This document shows positions 16,701-25,600 of a DNA stretch of 64,000 nt, piece by piece. The notes beneath the pieces are model-generated. The model had not been told where the DNA came from. It saw nothing but the letters and a program-made list of their open reading frames with translations, and did no database searches. The translations under genes and the position numbers were made by a program. Location of the stretch: the NCBI GenBank assembly GCA_944371325.1, contig CALVXO010000001.1:62001-126000 (forward strand). The letters are read 5' to 3'. Origin of the DNA: an uncultured Bacilli bacterium (lineage in GTDB: Bacteria; Bacillota_I; Bacilli_A; RF39; UBA660). Every line of letters starts with the position of its first letter. The stretch's first letter is position 1.

Positions 16701-16772
16701 TGCATTAACGTTTAAAGGAAGAAAAACTATCAAAAATGCTAGTGAAAACAACATTATTTTTATAAACTTCAT
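13743..16772 (-). CDS. Large secreted Cys-rich protein of unknown function
   Basis: The 1009-residue product has a clear signal peptide (basic MKFIK, hydrophobic core, cleavage likely after VNA at residue 24) and no later membrane segment or LPXTG motif, so it is probably released or held non-covalently. Its composition (Ser, Thr, Gly, Asn, Tyr, many Cys) differs sharply from the Lys/Ile-rich neighbours. Cys-rich stretches lie at about 440-470 and 540-610; Gly/Pro/Asn-rich linkers lie near 345-355 and 860-885. Paired cysteines suggest disulfide-linked folds. I do not recognise a domain. It is a single-gene unit with AAGGTGA before the ATG and a terminator behind. Adhesin or envelope roles are only guesses. 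Confidence 0.8.
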   Translation of the reverse strand: MKFIKIMLFSLAFLIVFLPLNVNAVAGVGGDYQGGSGSTMVGVSGNTNYPSPQVAGVRISFIRADGTNLASKDYILQEDLNVIRGWTVAATSQRCSRPSYTSGKCQYSWTMGQSVTSLAQSLNTFNSLFSVSGYRFPVNIMTSVANKSYTNAFNGLYKENAGLSESAYQQYTTELFNNLLREFGLGTIDDYIVPGESEQLYDLFLVFEPITVVRIQGVLYYGNSYELANIAAASPSGGSGLAVCRSSSLGALCDLSGVLSREVPCATYLEGTLYNSLAEKNSTVLIQSFSPTSYFNNSIQIVYANTKAVCASKKNLSTSVTTGPYGVGMGVIWINDIFDGTGSGVNPPDDPSGGNFNCTPRYNIGTCISGGSVEYQDSAYGEISEDYWDNCVFNDNGRYDITPHKNSNKNSNLTYYESQLGSSKFCEVYCIETLSANFSQPNVNVEAGRFFTWGYSHVDGSRTCRTKEVKWNEFTTELKTTNNNIKKSYVNWQLEINKQKGINSATKVSNSSSCDYVHNTAHFDGCEEEIEVTKYDYCPSCYVTNPLTGKTVNTCTSKSCPETEYKCTKTNTERYDRYNYSWDGFSLSDGSYSASGGSSGWCSNETAHTANVAGAQATYNSYVEYAQYLVDEMKKCYTWDESLLYKVDPTATIKYSDGINYTYEDKLNSSTTYSGVNDQSICVAETVNQIKGCSGRSCPNTPVSMKNCGGDDRYVMMEKSASTSFLLKENVFRYILKSTHLSIHPNDLSKYNQANFTTNFIDVGFSNFPVSYSAPAGKYGSTHGRGNYDVMYSNLGHVSGNSSTAVDSILEAVEGGNEYGKWICEYNVYTDLLPEDPNGGSNPNPNNPGGGGGGNGQGDIDVVYRVIDLIDPFPDTDATNRNTGSNWCDSSGNCSYNNEVVKTYINNNRNVKDYELYEQEPMYTLILTPKIIGAIRSYNDENNYDSYTGKLTSANKFMDFVCTKGTGRNCRSEFLDYLTGITSLTGTCMDSSYRSNMTNGTQQFESCRY

Positions 16773-16856
16773 ATAATCACCTTTATCATCTAGTAGTATT
16801 TTACCATATTTTTTTCATCTTATCAATTATTTATATTATATTTTGACAAGTTTTTA

Positions 16857-16891
16857 GCAAAAAAAAAGAACTTATCTTCTTTTTCGTTCTT
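16857..16891 (-). terminator. Intrinsic terminator of the rimM-trmD unit
   Basis: Read leftward, AAGAAC (16891-16886) and GTTCTT (16871-16866) pair around an A-rich loop and are followed by at least seven T. The stem overlaps the stop codon of the last gene at 16872. Confidence 0.62.
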
Positions 16892-17300
16892 CTTGATAAC
16901 TTAATTCTTCTTTTTCTAAATTGTTAATTAATTCCCTTTCAATTACATTTATTTTTTTATTCAATAGTGCCATATATTTTTCATCTAAATAAATTGAATA
17001 TCTTTCTTTAATTACTTTTTTATATCTAGCTAAATCATCTAATGCTATTCTAGTATCATCGTCAGAATCACTATCTAAATTATCTATAATTATTTTTAAA
17101 TAAAAGTCTAACCTATTTTTTATTTTTCTTTTGATAATTTTTTCTATTAACGAAGGTTTAATAATAATCATTTCATTTACCTTTATACCTTCATAAGGAT
17201 AATTATTTTTAGGATTAAATTTATAACCTTTTACTTTGTCACAATTAACAAAAACAACTTCTCCATTATAATTCTTTTTTGAAATAAAATATTGTTTCAT
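16872..17300 (-). CDS. Hypothetical basic protein, 142 residues
   Basis: I do not recognise this protein. It starts MKQYFISKKNYNGEVVFVNC, has a beta-rich beginning and, from about residue 50, long Lys/Arg/Glu-rich helices (KIIKRKIKNRLDF, ERELINNLEKEEL) likely to form a coiled or helical bundle. No membrane segment is present. It begins two bases after trmD ends, so it is cotranscribed with rimM-trmD and may belong to translation-related functions; that is inference from position only. Confidence 0.7.
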   Translation of the reverse strand: MKQYFISKKNYNGEVVFVNCDKVKGYKFNPKNNYPYEGIKVNEMIIIKPSLIEKIIKRKIKNRLDFYLKIIIDNLDSDSDDDTRIALDDLARYKKVIKERYSIYLDEKYMALLNKKINVIERELINNLEKEELSYQEERKRR

Positions 17301-17301
17301 A

Positions 17302-17970
17302 TTAATCTTCCCCCAACAAATCCGGCCTACGTTCTTTAGTTCTTTTTAAGCTTTGATCGTAACGCCATTTTTTTATATTTTCATGATGTCCCGAAAGTAA
17401 TACATCTGGTACTTTCATTCCATTATAATCTGCAGGTCTAGTATAAACCGGATAATCTAATAAGTTATTATTGAATGAATCGTTTAAATGAGAATTAGTA
17501 TTTATTACTCCATCAATTAATCTTACTACACTATCAGTTATTACCATACTAGCTAATTCGCCACCTGTTAAAATAAAATCACCTATTGATAATTCTAAAT
17601 CAGCTAAAGATCTTATTCTTTCATCAAATCCTTCATAATGTCCACATATAATGATTAAATGTTTTTTATAACTTAATTCGTAAGCTTTTTTTTGGTTATA
17701 TTTAACTCCCTGTGGTGTCATTAAAACAATAAAAGAATCATCAGTTTTTAAATCATTAACAGCATCAAATATTGGCTGTGGCATTAAAACCATACCTTCT
17801 CCACCGCCAAAAGGATAATCATCAACTTTTTTATGAGGATCTTTAGAATAATCTCTTATATTATGAATATTTATTACAACTTTATTATCAGCAATTGCTC
17901 TTTTAATAATCGATTCAGTTAAAAAATTATCAAACATTTTAGGAAATAATGTTAAAATATCAATTTTCAT
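17302..17970 (-). CDS. trmD: tRNA (guanine(37)-N(1))-methyltransferase
   Basis: TrmD makes m1G37 in tRNAs for Pro, Leu and Arg and prevents frameshifting. The 222-residue SPOUT protein has [18 protein letters not shown] near 50-70, [12 protein letters not shown] near 105 and the knot region [13 protein letters not shown] near 130. Its ATG lies inside the end of rimM (11-base overlap at 17960-17970), the usual rimM-trmD arrangement. The length is slightly under the typical 240. Confidence 0.96.
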   Translation of the reverse strand: MKIDILTLFPKMFDNFLTESIIKRAIADNKVVINIHNIRDYSKDPHKKVDDYPFGGGEGMVLMPQPIFDAVNDLKTDDSFIVLMTPQGVKYNQKKAYELSYKKHLIIICGHYEGFDERIRSLADLELSIGDFILTGGELASMVITDSVVRLIDGVINTNSHLNDSFNNNLLDYPVYTRPADYNGMKVPDVLLSGHHENIKKWRYDQSLKRTKERRPDLLGED

Positions 17971-18445
17971 CTAATAATCCTTCTATTACATTAATGCTTA
18001 ATATTTTTTTATCTAAATCAATATTTTTAATAAATTCTGGAACAAAAGGTACTAAATAATTTTTGTTTCTATTTTTTATAACTAATATTTCTTGTTTATT
18101 TTTAATAATATTACTTACTTTACCAATAAGTTTATCTTCATTATAAACTTTTAGGCCTATTATATCTTCATCAACATAACCATCAATATCCAAATCTTCT
18201 CTTTTGACGTATACTTCGTCTCCTTTAAATATAATTGCATCATTTATATCGTTTATATCATTAAACTTAACCATATCAAAATTTTTATGTTTTCGGTAAG
18301 ATGCAATAATAACTTTTTGCTTTCTTTTTCCTAAATAAAGTTTATTACCTAAAAAAAACACTTTATCTTTATATTTAAAATCAGATACAATTCTTAATTC
18401 ACCTTTAATACCATGCGTATTTACTATTTCTCCTACGTATACCAT
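17960..18445 (-). CDS. rimM: Ribosome maturation factor RimM
   Basis: RimM helps assemble the 30S head by binding S19. The 161-residue protein has the N-terminal RimM domain beginning [16 protein letters not shown] and a PRC-barrel-like C-terminal part with [18 protein letters not shown]. Order rlmB-like - rimM - trmD is typical. It ends with TGA, which overlaps trmD and supports UGA being a true stop here. Confidence 0.95.
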   Translation of the reverse strand: MVYVGEIVNTHGIKGELRIVSDFKYKDKVFFLGNKLYLGKRKQKVIIASYRKHKNFDMVKFNDINDINDAIIFKGDEVYVKREDLDIDGYVDEDIIGLKVYNEDKLIGKVSNIIKNKQEILVIKNRNKNYLVPFVPEFIKNIDLDKKILSINVIEGLLDEN

Positions 18446-18453
18446 ATAAATCC

Positions 18454-19179
18454 CTACTTATCTAATTCATACAAAATAATACTAGTTGCAACTCCAACAT
18501 TTAAACTTTCACATTTGTCATTCATATCTATATATATAAATTCATCGCATAATTCACTACTTAGTTCGCTGATGCCATTTCCTTCATTGCCCATTATTAT
18601 AACAAATTTAGAAACTTTTTCAATAGTTTTTAAATTTTTTCCATGAGTTACCTTTGTTCCGTATATTTTATATCCATCATCTTTTAAAGATGGACCAAAT
18701 TCATTAATATCTGCTATAACAATATTTAAATGAAATATTAATCCTTGACTAGCTCTAATAACTTTCGAATTATATAAATCAACTGTATCCCTACTTAATA
18801 CTAAAGTATCAATATTAAAAGCCACACAACTTCTAATAATCGTACCTAAATTTCCTGGATCTTGAATACAATCTAAATAAACTATTCGATTACCTTTAAT
18901 TGTTCCTTCTTTTTTATTACAAACTCCAATTACATTTGTTGGAGTATCTAACTGACTTAAATAATTTTTAACATTGTTTGTCATATAGTAAGTCATAACA
19001 TCTAATGGAAATAATTCATTTTCTTCTAATAGCATTTCTTTTAAATAGCCTGTTTTATATGCTTCTAATACAAGATGTTTACCTTCAACTAAAAACATAT
19101 TTTTCTTATCACGATACTTTTTAGTTTGTAATTTTTTTAAATCTTTAATTTTACTATTATCTACTGAACTATATAACAT
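18454..19179 (-). CDS. TrmH/SpoU-family RNA 2-prime-O-methyltransferase
   Basis: The 241-residue protein has an N-terminal substrate-binding domain (KKYRDKKNMFLVEGKHLVLEA) and a SPOUT catalytic domain with motif 1 DCIQDPGNLGTIIRS near 125, motif 2 VIIMGNEGNGIS near 195 and motif 3 CESLNVGVATSIILYEL at the end. It is close in form to RlmB and to 23S rRNA methyltransferases of Firmicutes; the exact target nucleotide cannot be read from the sequence. It lies eight bases upstream of rimM in the same unit. Confidence 0.9.
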   Translation of the reverse strand: MLYSSVDNSKIKDLKKLQTKKYRDKKNMFLVEGKHLVLEAYKTGYLKEMLLEENELFPLDVMTYYMTNNVKNYLSQLDTPTNVIGVCNKKEGTIKGNRIVYLDCIQDPGNLGTIIRSCVAFNIDTLVLSRDTVDLYNSKVIRASQGLIFHLNIVIADINEFGPSLKDDGYKIYGTKVTHGKNLKTIEKVSKFVIIMGNEGNGISELSSELCDEFIYIDMNDKCESLNVGVATSIILYELDK

Positions 19180-19237
19180 ATAACCACCTTATTAATCATA
19201 TCAAAAATAAAAAAAAAAGTAAATTATTTTCTTTAAA

Positions 19238-19269
19238 TTTAAAAGAACTATTAGTAAAAACTAATAGTT
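19238..19269 (-). terminator. Intrinsic terminator of the Hpt-receiver gene
   Basis: Read leftward, a ten-base-pair stem (AACTATTAGT with ACTAATAGTT, 19269-19260 with 19255-19246) closes a four-base loop and is followed by CTTTT. It starts 11 bases after the stop at 19280. Confidence 0.75.
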
Positions 19270-19279
19270 TAAAATAATT

Positions 19280-20035
19280 TTATAATTTAATTGTTTTTTC
19301 AACTACTTTCCTAATATCTCTTTCATTAAACGGTTTTCTTAATACATCTACAATAGGATACTCAAATGTTTTTTTAACAATATCATCATTCCCTACTCCT
19401 GTTATGATTGATACAGGTATTTTATCAAACAGATTATTTTTATTCATATATTCTAATACAACAAAACCATTAACGTTTGGCATATTTAAATCTAATAACA
19501 TTCCTACTATAGATTCATTATCTAAATTATTTATTGCTTCCATACCATCTTTAGCTAAAATAACATTATATTCATTATTAAATAATTTTTTAATAAAAGT
19601 ACTAATAACCTCTGAATCATCAACTACTAAAATTGTTTTATCTTTAACAACATTTATTTCTTCTTTTTTTACTGTTTCTTTACCTAAATATTGTCTTACT
19701 ATATTTAATATTCTATCTGTCTCATCCATTAATTCATCAAAATGATCATAAATATAATAAATATGATTTGCTTTACTTTCTAATTCATGGTTATAAGAAA
19801 GTTCAGCTAATTTATCAAAGCCAAAGTATTTAGCATCACTTTTTAAAGAATGCACTAAAATAGCATAATTAGCCATATCAGCAATTTCCTTATATTTTTT
19901 AATATTGTTTATTTTATCATTGGCTTCAGTCAAAAATGTTTCTAATGTTTCATCATAAGTTTGCATATCACCAAATAATTCTAAACTTTTTTCAACATTA
20001 ACACCATTATTTTTTAATATATTAACATCTTTCAT
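19280..20035 (-). CDS. Histidine phosphotransfer (Hpt) - receiver fusion protein
   Basis: The 251-residue protein joins an N-terminal Hpt domain (residues about 1-115; phosphorylatable His in VHSLKSDAKYFG near 62) to a C-terminal receiver domain (about 130-251; TILVVDDSEVIS, acceptor Asp in MLLDLNMPNVNG, and Lys in LRKPFNER). No output domain exists, so it is likely a phosphorelay intermediate or a protein-protein regulator. No cognate kinase is adjacent; the two-component pair at 31141-33041 is a separate unit. ATG 20033-20035 has a GGTGATA site. It is a single-gene unit. Confidence 0.88.
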   Translation of the reverse strand: MKDVNILKNNGVNVEKSLELFGDMQTYDETLETFLTEANDKINNIKKYKEIADMANYAILVHSLKSDAKYFGFDKLAELSYNHELESKANHIYYIYDHFDELMDETDRILNIVRQYLGKETVKKEEINVVKDKTILVVDDSEVISTFIKKLFNNEYNVILAKDGMEAINNLDNESIVGMLLDLNMPNVNGFVVLEYMNKNNLFDKIPVSIITGVGNDDIVKKTFEYPIVDVLRKPFNERDIRKVVEKTIKL

Positions 20036-20100
20036 ATTATCACCTATAATTAGTATACCACATTTTTAATATATATTATATATTTATTATAAATAAAAAA

Positions 20101-20583
20101 TTAAATTTTTTTATAGGTTTTATCTTTGTTATTTGTTTTTTCAATACATACATTTAATAGTTCTTCTAAAGAATCAATTGGTTCTTCATTATAGTCTAGT
20201 TTATATAGCCAATCTAAATACTTAATTTTTTCAGCATCATTAGGTCTACCATAAACTACTTTGCCAGTATGTAACCAATAACCAAATTCAACATTTGTTG
20301 TAAAAGCTGGCATATCAGGAAGATGTCTAGGTATCCAAAAAGCAATTATAGTAGCATTACTCAAACCGACTCTTTCCCACATTGCTTGATCTACATAATC
20401 AGTTTTTGGTTTCCAACTAGAATATTCTGGAACATATACGATTCCGTCAAATCCTAAATTTTCTAATATTTTAATTGCTTCATTTCGCCATGAAATAATA
20501 TCTTTTTCTCTTGGCGTTGGGCCTGCTAAAAAGATTGATTTTTCACCTTTTATAATTTCTTGATCAGAATAATTTACTATCAT
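20101..20583 (-). CDS. Nucleoside 2-deoxyribosyltransferase-like protein
   Basis: The 160-residue protein has the marks of the small Nuc_deoxyrib_tr-like family: the N-terminal IFLAGPTPRE strand-loop, an Asn/Trp-rich middle, and TNVEFGYWLHTGKVVYGRPND near 100-122 with the Glu expected at the nucleophile position. Such enzymes cleave or exchange N-glycosidic bonds of nucleosides or nucleotides; the substrate here is unknown. Its ATG overlaps the ASCH gene stop (ATGA), and it is the last gene of a five-gene operon. Confidence 0.78.
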   Translation of the reverse strand: MIVNYSDQEIIKGEKSIFLAGPTPREKDIISWRNEAIKILENLGFDGIVYVPEYSSWKPKTDYVDQAMWERVGLSNATIIAFWIPRHLPDMPAFTTNVEFGYWLHTGKVVYGRPNDAEKIKYLDWLYKLDYNEEPIDSLEELLNVCIEKTNNKDKTYKKI

Positions 20584-20975
20584 TTTATATCTCCTTCATA
20601 ATTCCAAATACCTAATTTACCTTTCACTTTAATTGGATTTATTATTTCAATATTATCTAATATCCAAGCATATCTCCCAATCTCATATCTCCCACATATA
20701 TATTCTTGATGATTGATATTTTTAATAAAATCTTCATCCATACAAATACAATCTTTTAAATAAGCCTTACAAATTATATTACCATAATGCATATCTAAAT
20801 TTTCAAATAACTTAACCAACTCTTTTCTTTCATATATTTCTTTTTTTATTTTAGAAATCGATGCTTGAATATATATTTGTCCTCGATAATTAGTTTTCCA
20901 ACTTCTCGTTTCAATATGTTTAATTTTATTCATAATAAGCGTTGCGAAAGGTTCTTTAATTGTTAATACTTTCAT
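20580..20975 (-). CDS. ASCH domain protein
   Basis: The 131-residue protein begins MKVLTIKEPFATLIMNKIK, followed by IETRSWKTNYRGQIYIQAS, the conserved start of ASCH domains (PUA-like beta barrels). Known relatives bind RNA or hydrolyse modified pyrimidines such as N4-acetylcytidine. The Lys and Glu expected for catalysis are compatible with KHIETRSWK. It overlaps the ferredoxin gene by 20 bases upstream and the deoxyribosyltransferase-like gene by four bases downstream, so these proteins are probably made together. Confidence 0.82.
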   Translation of the reverse strand: MKVLTIKEPFATLIMNKIKHIETRSWKTNYRGQIYIQASISKIKKEIYERKELVKLFENLDMHYGNIICKAYLKDCICMDEDFIKNINHQEYICGRYEIGRYAWILDNIEIINPIKVKGKLGIWNYEGDIK

Positions 20976-21156
20976 CTAACACCAATGCTTTTTTAGGACA
21001 AAAATTAGCACATTTGCCACATTTAATACATTTGTCATAATCAACTATAGGAGCATCAAATCCTTTTTGTGACAAAGCATTAACAGGACATACTTTAATA
21101 GCTGGACATTTATGATTTTGAGGACATCTTTCTATAATAACTTTTAGTTTTTTCAT
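20956..21156 (-). CDS. Small 4Fe-4S ferredoxin-like protein
   Basis: The 66-residue protein has two cysteine clusters: CPQNHKCPAIKVCPVNAL (first, with an unusual wider spacing) and CIKCGKCANFCPKKAL (second, classic CxxCxxCxxxCP). Such proteins carry electrons or stabilise partner enzymes. The start is ATG 21154-21156 with AAGGTG upstream; the in-frame GTG nine bases earlier lies inside that site. It sits between an unknown gene and the ASCH gene, an unusual place for a ferredoxin. One or two 4Fe-4S clusters are possible. Confidence 0.85.
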   Translation of the reverse strand: MKKLKVIIERCPQNHKCPAIKVCPVNALSQKGFDAPIVDYDKCIKCGKCANFCPKKALVLDESINN

Positions 21157-21161
21157 TATTT

Positions 21162-21653
21162 TCACCTTTTCTTAAAAATACTTAAAATTTTTGATTTCAT
21201 ATTATTTTTCTCGTCAGTAGCACTAATTATTTTCTCTTGATTAAGTGAAACTAAAAAACTTATTTCTTTAGTTAATTCATTTTTTCTACACAAATCATTT
21301 TCAACATTTTCAAAAAAATCAATAATTTGTTTTGACATTATATTAATTATCTTTTGAGCAAAATTACCTGATTTAGCTTCAGCATGTAAATAAATATCAC
21401 AACAAACATTTTTATTTATTATTTCGCCACTTATAAATGTACTACAACCAAAAACCATATAATTTGATATATCATTTTTATTTCCATTTATTAATTGAAT
21501 CGCTAATATACTAGTACCATTTTTCTTTCTTTCATAATACAAATATTTATTACTATTATCTATATTAATTCTATTTAAAGTTTTTATTATTTCAGGTATT
21601 ATCTTTTCAAACCATTTATAATTGTCTATTTGAGTTAAATTTTCAATTTGCAT
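21162..21653 (-). CDS. Unknown protein, 163 residues, of the five-gene operon
   Basis: I do not recognise this protein. It appears soluble, with an alpha/beta first half (IIPEIIKTLNRIN, TSILAIQLINGN) and a helical second half ending in KSKILSIFKKR. Four cysteines (in VFGCSTF, NKNVCCDIYLH and NDLCRKNE) are present, but no metal motif is clear. It begins two bases after the 316-residue gene ends and stops six bases before the ferredoxin start, so the five genes form one transcript. Confidence 0.72.
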   Translation of the reverse strand: MQIENLTQIDNYKWFEKIIPEIIKTLNRINIDNSNKYLYYERKKNGTSILAIQLINGNKNDISNYMVFGCSTFISGEIINKNVCCDIYLHAEAKSGNFAQKIINIMSKQIIDFFENVENDLCRKNELTKEISFLVSLNQEKIISATDEKNNMKSKILSIFKKR

Positions 21654-21654
21654 A

Positions 21655-22605
21655 TTATTTTAATCTTAATGTTTTCCCTTCTAAACTATTTTTAGAATTT
21701 GTCATAGTTTCAAATTGTTCTTGTGCTAATTTAAAGTATTCATTTTTATTAGAATTAATTATTTTTTCTATTTCTTCTAATGGTTTATCAATTAAAACTT
21801 TTGGTGATAATGGATTTAATGATTCTTTAATTATACCTTTCTTTATAGATAATTTGTTAACAAAATTATTTAATTCCTCTAATGAAGTTGATAAAAAAGC
21901 ATTGTCTTTTAATTTATTTTGTATCAACAATATTATATTACTTAATTCATCAATAGTTATATTACCTTTAGATAAAATTGGTAAATTAAATTCTTTATCT
22001 TCAACCACTTGTGTTTCAATATAATATTTATTACTTTCAATTGGTTTTTTTGATTTATAATTTATACTAATTTTATTATCATCTTTTATTATTTCTAAAT
22101 TATGGCTTATTTCATCTAATGTTTTTCCTTTAAAAACTATTGCTGAATTTACATTTTTATTTGCTAAATTTAAATAATCATACATATCAAAACAAAAAGG
22201 CAAATAATTAAACACAGGTTTCCCTTCAAAACATATACCATTAAAAAATCTAAATAAATCTTTTTTTATTATTTCGTTAATTCCGTAATTAACAGTATTA
22301 TTACTAAAATATACATACTTATCTTGGCTGTCATGACGTGGAATAAAGCAACGTGAACCATAAGTATATTCTTCTTCAAATTCATTTATCATTTTTTCTT
22401 TTTTAAAATTTCTTTCATAAATTTTTGTTAATAATTGTTGTTCGACTTTATTATTCCCATACCTAACATTTTTTAAATATCTAAAAATTATTTTGTGTCT
22501 ACCACACAAAAAATTTGAATCATATATTGATTCTTTTTCCAAAATTATTTTATACTCTCCTAAATTAAAAATTAATTTATTTTTTTTGAAATTACTTTTT
22601 TGCAT
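21655..22605 (-). CDS. Unknown protein, 316 residues, first gene of the five-gene operon
   Basis: I do not recognise this protein. It is soluble and Lys/Asn-rich, with beta-strand-like segments (LIFNLGEYKIILEKES, KIIFRYLKNVRYGNN) in the first third and helices later. A possible active-site-like stretch is YGSRCFIPRHDSQDKY near residue 85. No membrane segment or nucleotide-binding loop is seen. It follows a promoter at 22628-22657 and a GAAGGAGATG ribosome site. Confidence 0.72.
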   Translation of the reverse strand: MQKSNFKKNKLIFNLGEYKIILEKESIYDSNFLCGRHKIIFRYLKNVRYGNNKVEQQLLTKIYERNFKKEKMINEFEEEYTYGSRCFIPRHDSQDKYVYFSNNTVNYGINEIIKKDLFRFFNGICFEGKPVFNYLPFCFDMYDYLNLANKNVNSAIVFKGKTLDEISHNLEIIKDDNKISINYKSKKPIESNKYYIETQVVEDKEFNLPILSKGNITIDELSNIILLIQNKLKDNAFLSTSLEELNNFVNKLSIKKGIIKESLNPLSPKVLIDKPLEEIEKIINSNKNEYFKLAQEQFETMTNSKNSLEGKTLRLK

Positions 22606-22627
22606 AAGTCATCTCCTTCGCCTAGAT

Positions 22628-22657
22628 ATTATATCATAAAAAAGAAGATTTAAACAA
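22628..22657 (-). promoter_or_regulatory. Promoter of the five-gene operon
   Basis: On the minus strand TTGTTT (22657-22652) and TATAAT (22633-22628) are 18 bases apart. The -35 box lies in the loop of the terminator hairpin of the preceding permease gene, so termination and initiation signals share bases. Confidence 0.6.
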
Positions 22658-22663
22658 TCTTCT
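22637..22663 (-). terminator. Intrinsic terminator of the ABC transporter unit
   Basis: Read leftward, AGAAGATT (22663-22656) and AATCTTCT (22650-22643) pair and are followed by six T. The stem touches the permease stop codon at 22663-22665. Confidence 0.78.
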
Positions 22664-25600
22664 TACTCAACAGATTTTAACGATTCAATCATATCTATTT
22701 TTTTAAGTGAAAAATGAGTTATTATTTGAACTAAAACAGTAAAGAAAATCATAATTAAGAATGTATATAAAAAACTTAATATGTTAATATTTTTAACGAA
22801 TAATATTTCATCAGTTTCAGCTATAGTTAAAACAAAATTATTTAAAATAACTCCTAAAAATAAGCCTATTATTATACCAATAGATGTTAATATAAGAGTT
22901 TCTCTATAAACATAAGTAGATACTTCTTTATCTTTAAAACCTAATACTTTTAAAGTAGCTATTTCTCTTTTTCTCTCATTTATGTTAATTGTTGTTAAGT
23001 TATACAAAACTATAATAGTTAATAAACTAGATGAAACAATGATTAAATAAACAATATTATTCATACCACTTATAATATCATTAAACACATCTAGGCTATC
23101 TGTTGTAAATTGAATATTACTAAAGAATCCAGTATCCATTAAAGTTGTAGCTAAAGATTCATCTACGTTAGCAATAATAGTGTTATAAATTATTTCATTA
23201 AATATTTTATTATAATAATTACTACTCATGTAGATATAACTATTAACGTAGTTTTCACATATACCTTCTACTTTTAAAATAAATAATTCATTTTCACTAT
23301 TTCTAATACTAATTGATTTACCTACTTCAGCATTTAATAATTCTGCCATTTTCGAAGTAATGATAACACCATTATTAGATATTTCTAATTTATTACCATT
23401 TAAATCATTTATTTTAATATAGTTATCTACTAAAGATAAATCATCAAAAGCTAATAAATAAGTATCAATATTTTTATTATCAGCATTAAAGGTAAATGTT
23501 TCCATATGAGTATATAATAAATTATTTATATTATTATCATTTAACACTTTATTAATATCTTCATTAATTGTTTGTTCTTCATTTAATATAAGCATCGTAT
23601 CATAAACATGTATTTTATCATATTGAATACTTACTAACGAACTAACACTATCTCTTATCCCAAAGCCGGTTAATAATAAAGCTGTACATCCAGAGATGCC
23701 TAATAAAGTCATAATAATTCTTTTTTTATACCTAAATAAATTTCTAATAGTTACTTTCCAAGTAAATGATAATCTTTTCCAAATAAATTTAATTCGTTCT
23801 AATAATACTTTTTTACCATTTTTAGGTGGTTCTGGCCGTAATAATGTTGCAGGAACATATTTGAAATCTTTTAAAACAGTTAATAATGTTACTATTACCA
23901 TTAAAGATATTGTCACTAAAATAATCGAAACACAAGGTATTACTTCGGCATAAGTTTTTAATTCTGGTATTACAAAATTAGCGTGATATATACTATATAA
24001 AACATGTGGAACATAAGCATATCCAATTGTTAAGCCAATAGATAATCCAATAGAAGTAGCTATTAAAACATAAAATAAATAACTTGATACAATTTTTATT
24101 TTACTAATACCTAAAGATACATAAGTTCCTATTTCACCTCGTTCTTCTTCTATCATTCTTGTCATTGTATTTAAGCTCATTAAAAATACTACTAACATAA
24201 AAAATATTGGGAAAACAGCAGCAATCGCATCTATTTTAACAGCACTTTCATAAAAATTGGTATAACCACTATTATCTTCTCTTGATAATAAATACCATTT
24301 AGGCTTTTCGATATTGTTTAATTCTTCTTTAGCATCATTTATTTCATTTTCAGCATTGGTTATTTCTTCAATATATTTGTTATAATTTTCTTCATATTCT
24401 TTATAACCATCTTCTAATTCTTTTTTTGCACTTTCTAACTTATCATAATTTTCATTTAAAGTATTTACTTGCTTTTCAAATTCTTCATTCCATAAATCAA
24501 TGTTATTATTTAATTCTTTTTCTTGTTTATTTAATTCTTCTTTAGTATTTATTAATAATTCTATATTATCTTTATTTTTTTCTAATGTTTTTAATTGATT
24601 GTTATAAGTTATATATTCTTCACTACTTGGATCTAAATTATTTAATAAATTCTTTAAATTAGTAATTTGTTCATTTAATAAACTTAAATTAGATTCTAGT
24701 TCATTTTCTTTTAAATTATATTTTTTTAATGTATCACTATATTCTTTTTTAGCTTCATCTAATTTAGTATTAGCGTCATTAAATGTTCTTTCCATTTCTT
24801 TGTTTGTTTCATTTAATTTATCTTTACCATCTTGCCACTGTTCAAATGAATTATCCAATTTTTCTTTATTTTCATCTAATTCTTTTAAAGCATCTTCTAA
24901 TTTTTTACCATTAGTTTCTTTTTCATTTAATAATTTATCTTCAGCTTCATTGATAATATTCATTGCTTCTTTTAATATTTCTTCATATCTAATTGTTTCT
25001 CTAATTGGTTTTAATTCTTTTAACTTACTATCTAAAGCATTAATAACTTCTTTGTAATCATCTAAGTAGGAAGTCTTATCAATACTATTTTTATCAATTA
25101 TATATATTTCAGTATAGTATTCAATTTCAAAGTTATTAATTGGTATATAAATATAAGTATCTAATTTACCATCACCAATAGTAGAAATACCTTTTGATTT
25201 ATAGGTATATAACGAACTTGTAATCGTACCAGATACAGTATATTCTTTAACTTTTAAATTATCACTTTCAATTTCTATTTTATCCCCTATTTGATAAGTA
25301 CCATCTTCTACTAAGCATTCATTATCATTAGGCATTTTACCACTTACCAAATTAACTTTATTAACTTCCGTAATAGCATGAACTCTTGTTACATCACCGT
25401 TTAATAAAATATCAAATGAATAAGATGGAACAACGATTAAATCAGATGATATTTCTTTTATCGATTCTACATCACCTTCTGTTAATCCCATAGTACTTAC
25501 AATTTTATAATCCATTAAAGCTGTTTCATCATAATATTCATCCATTGTTTTTATCATATCAGTCGCGGATTCTCTAATGCCAGAGAAAAAAGCACTACCT

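Noticed and set aside
20101-22605. A known TIR/SIR2-type defence system
   Set aside because: The deoxyribosyltransferase-like fold is only distantly related, and no sensor or pore-forming partner is recognisable, so no named system is assigned.
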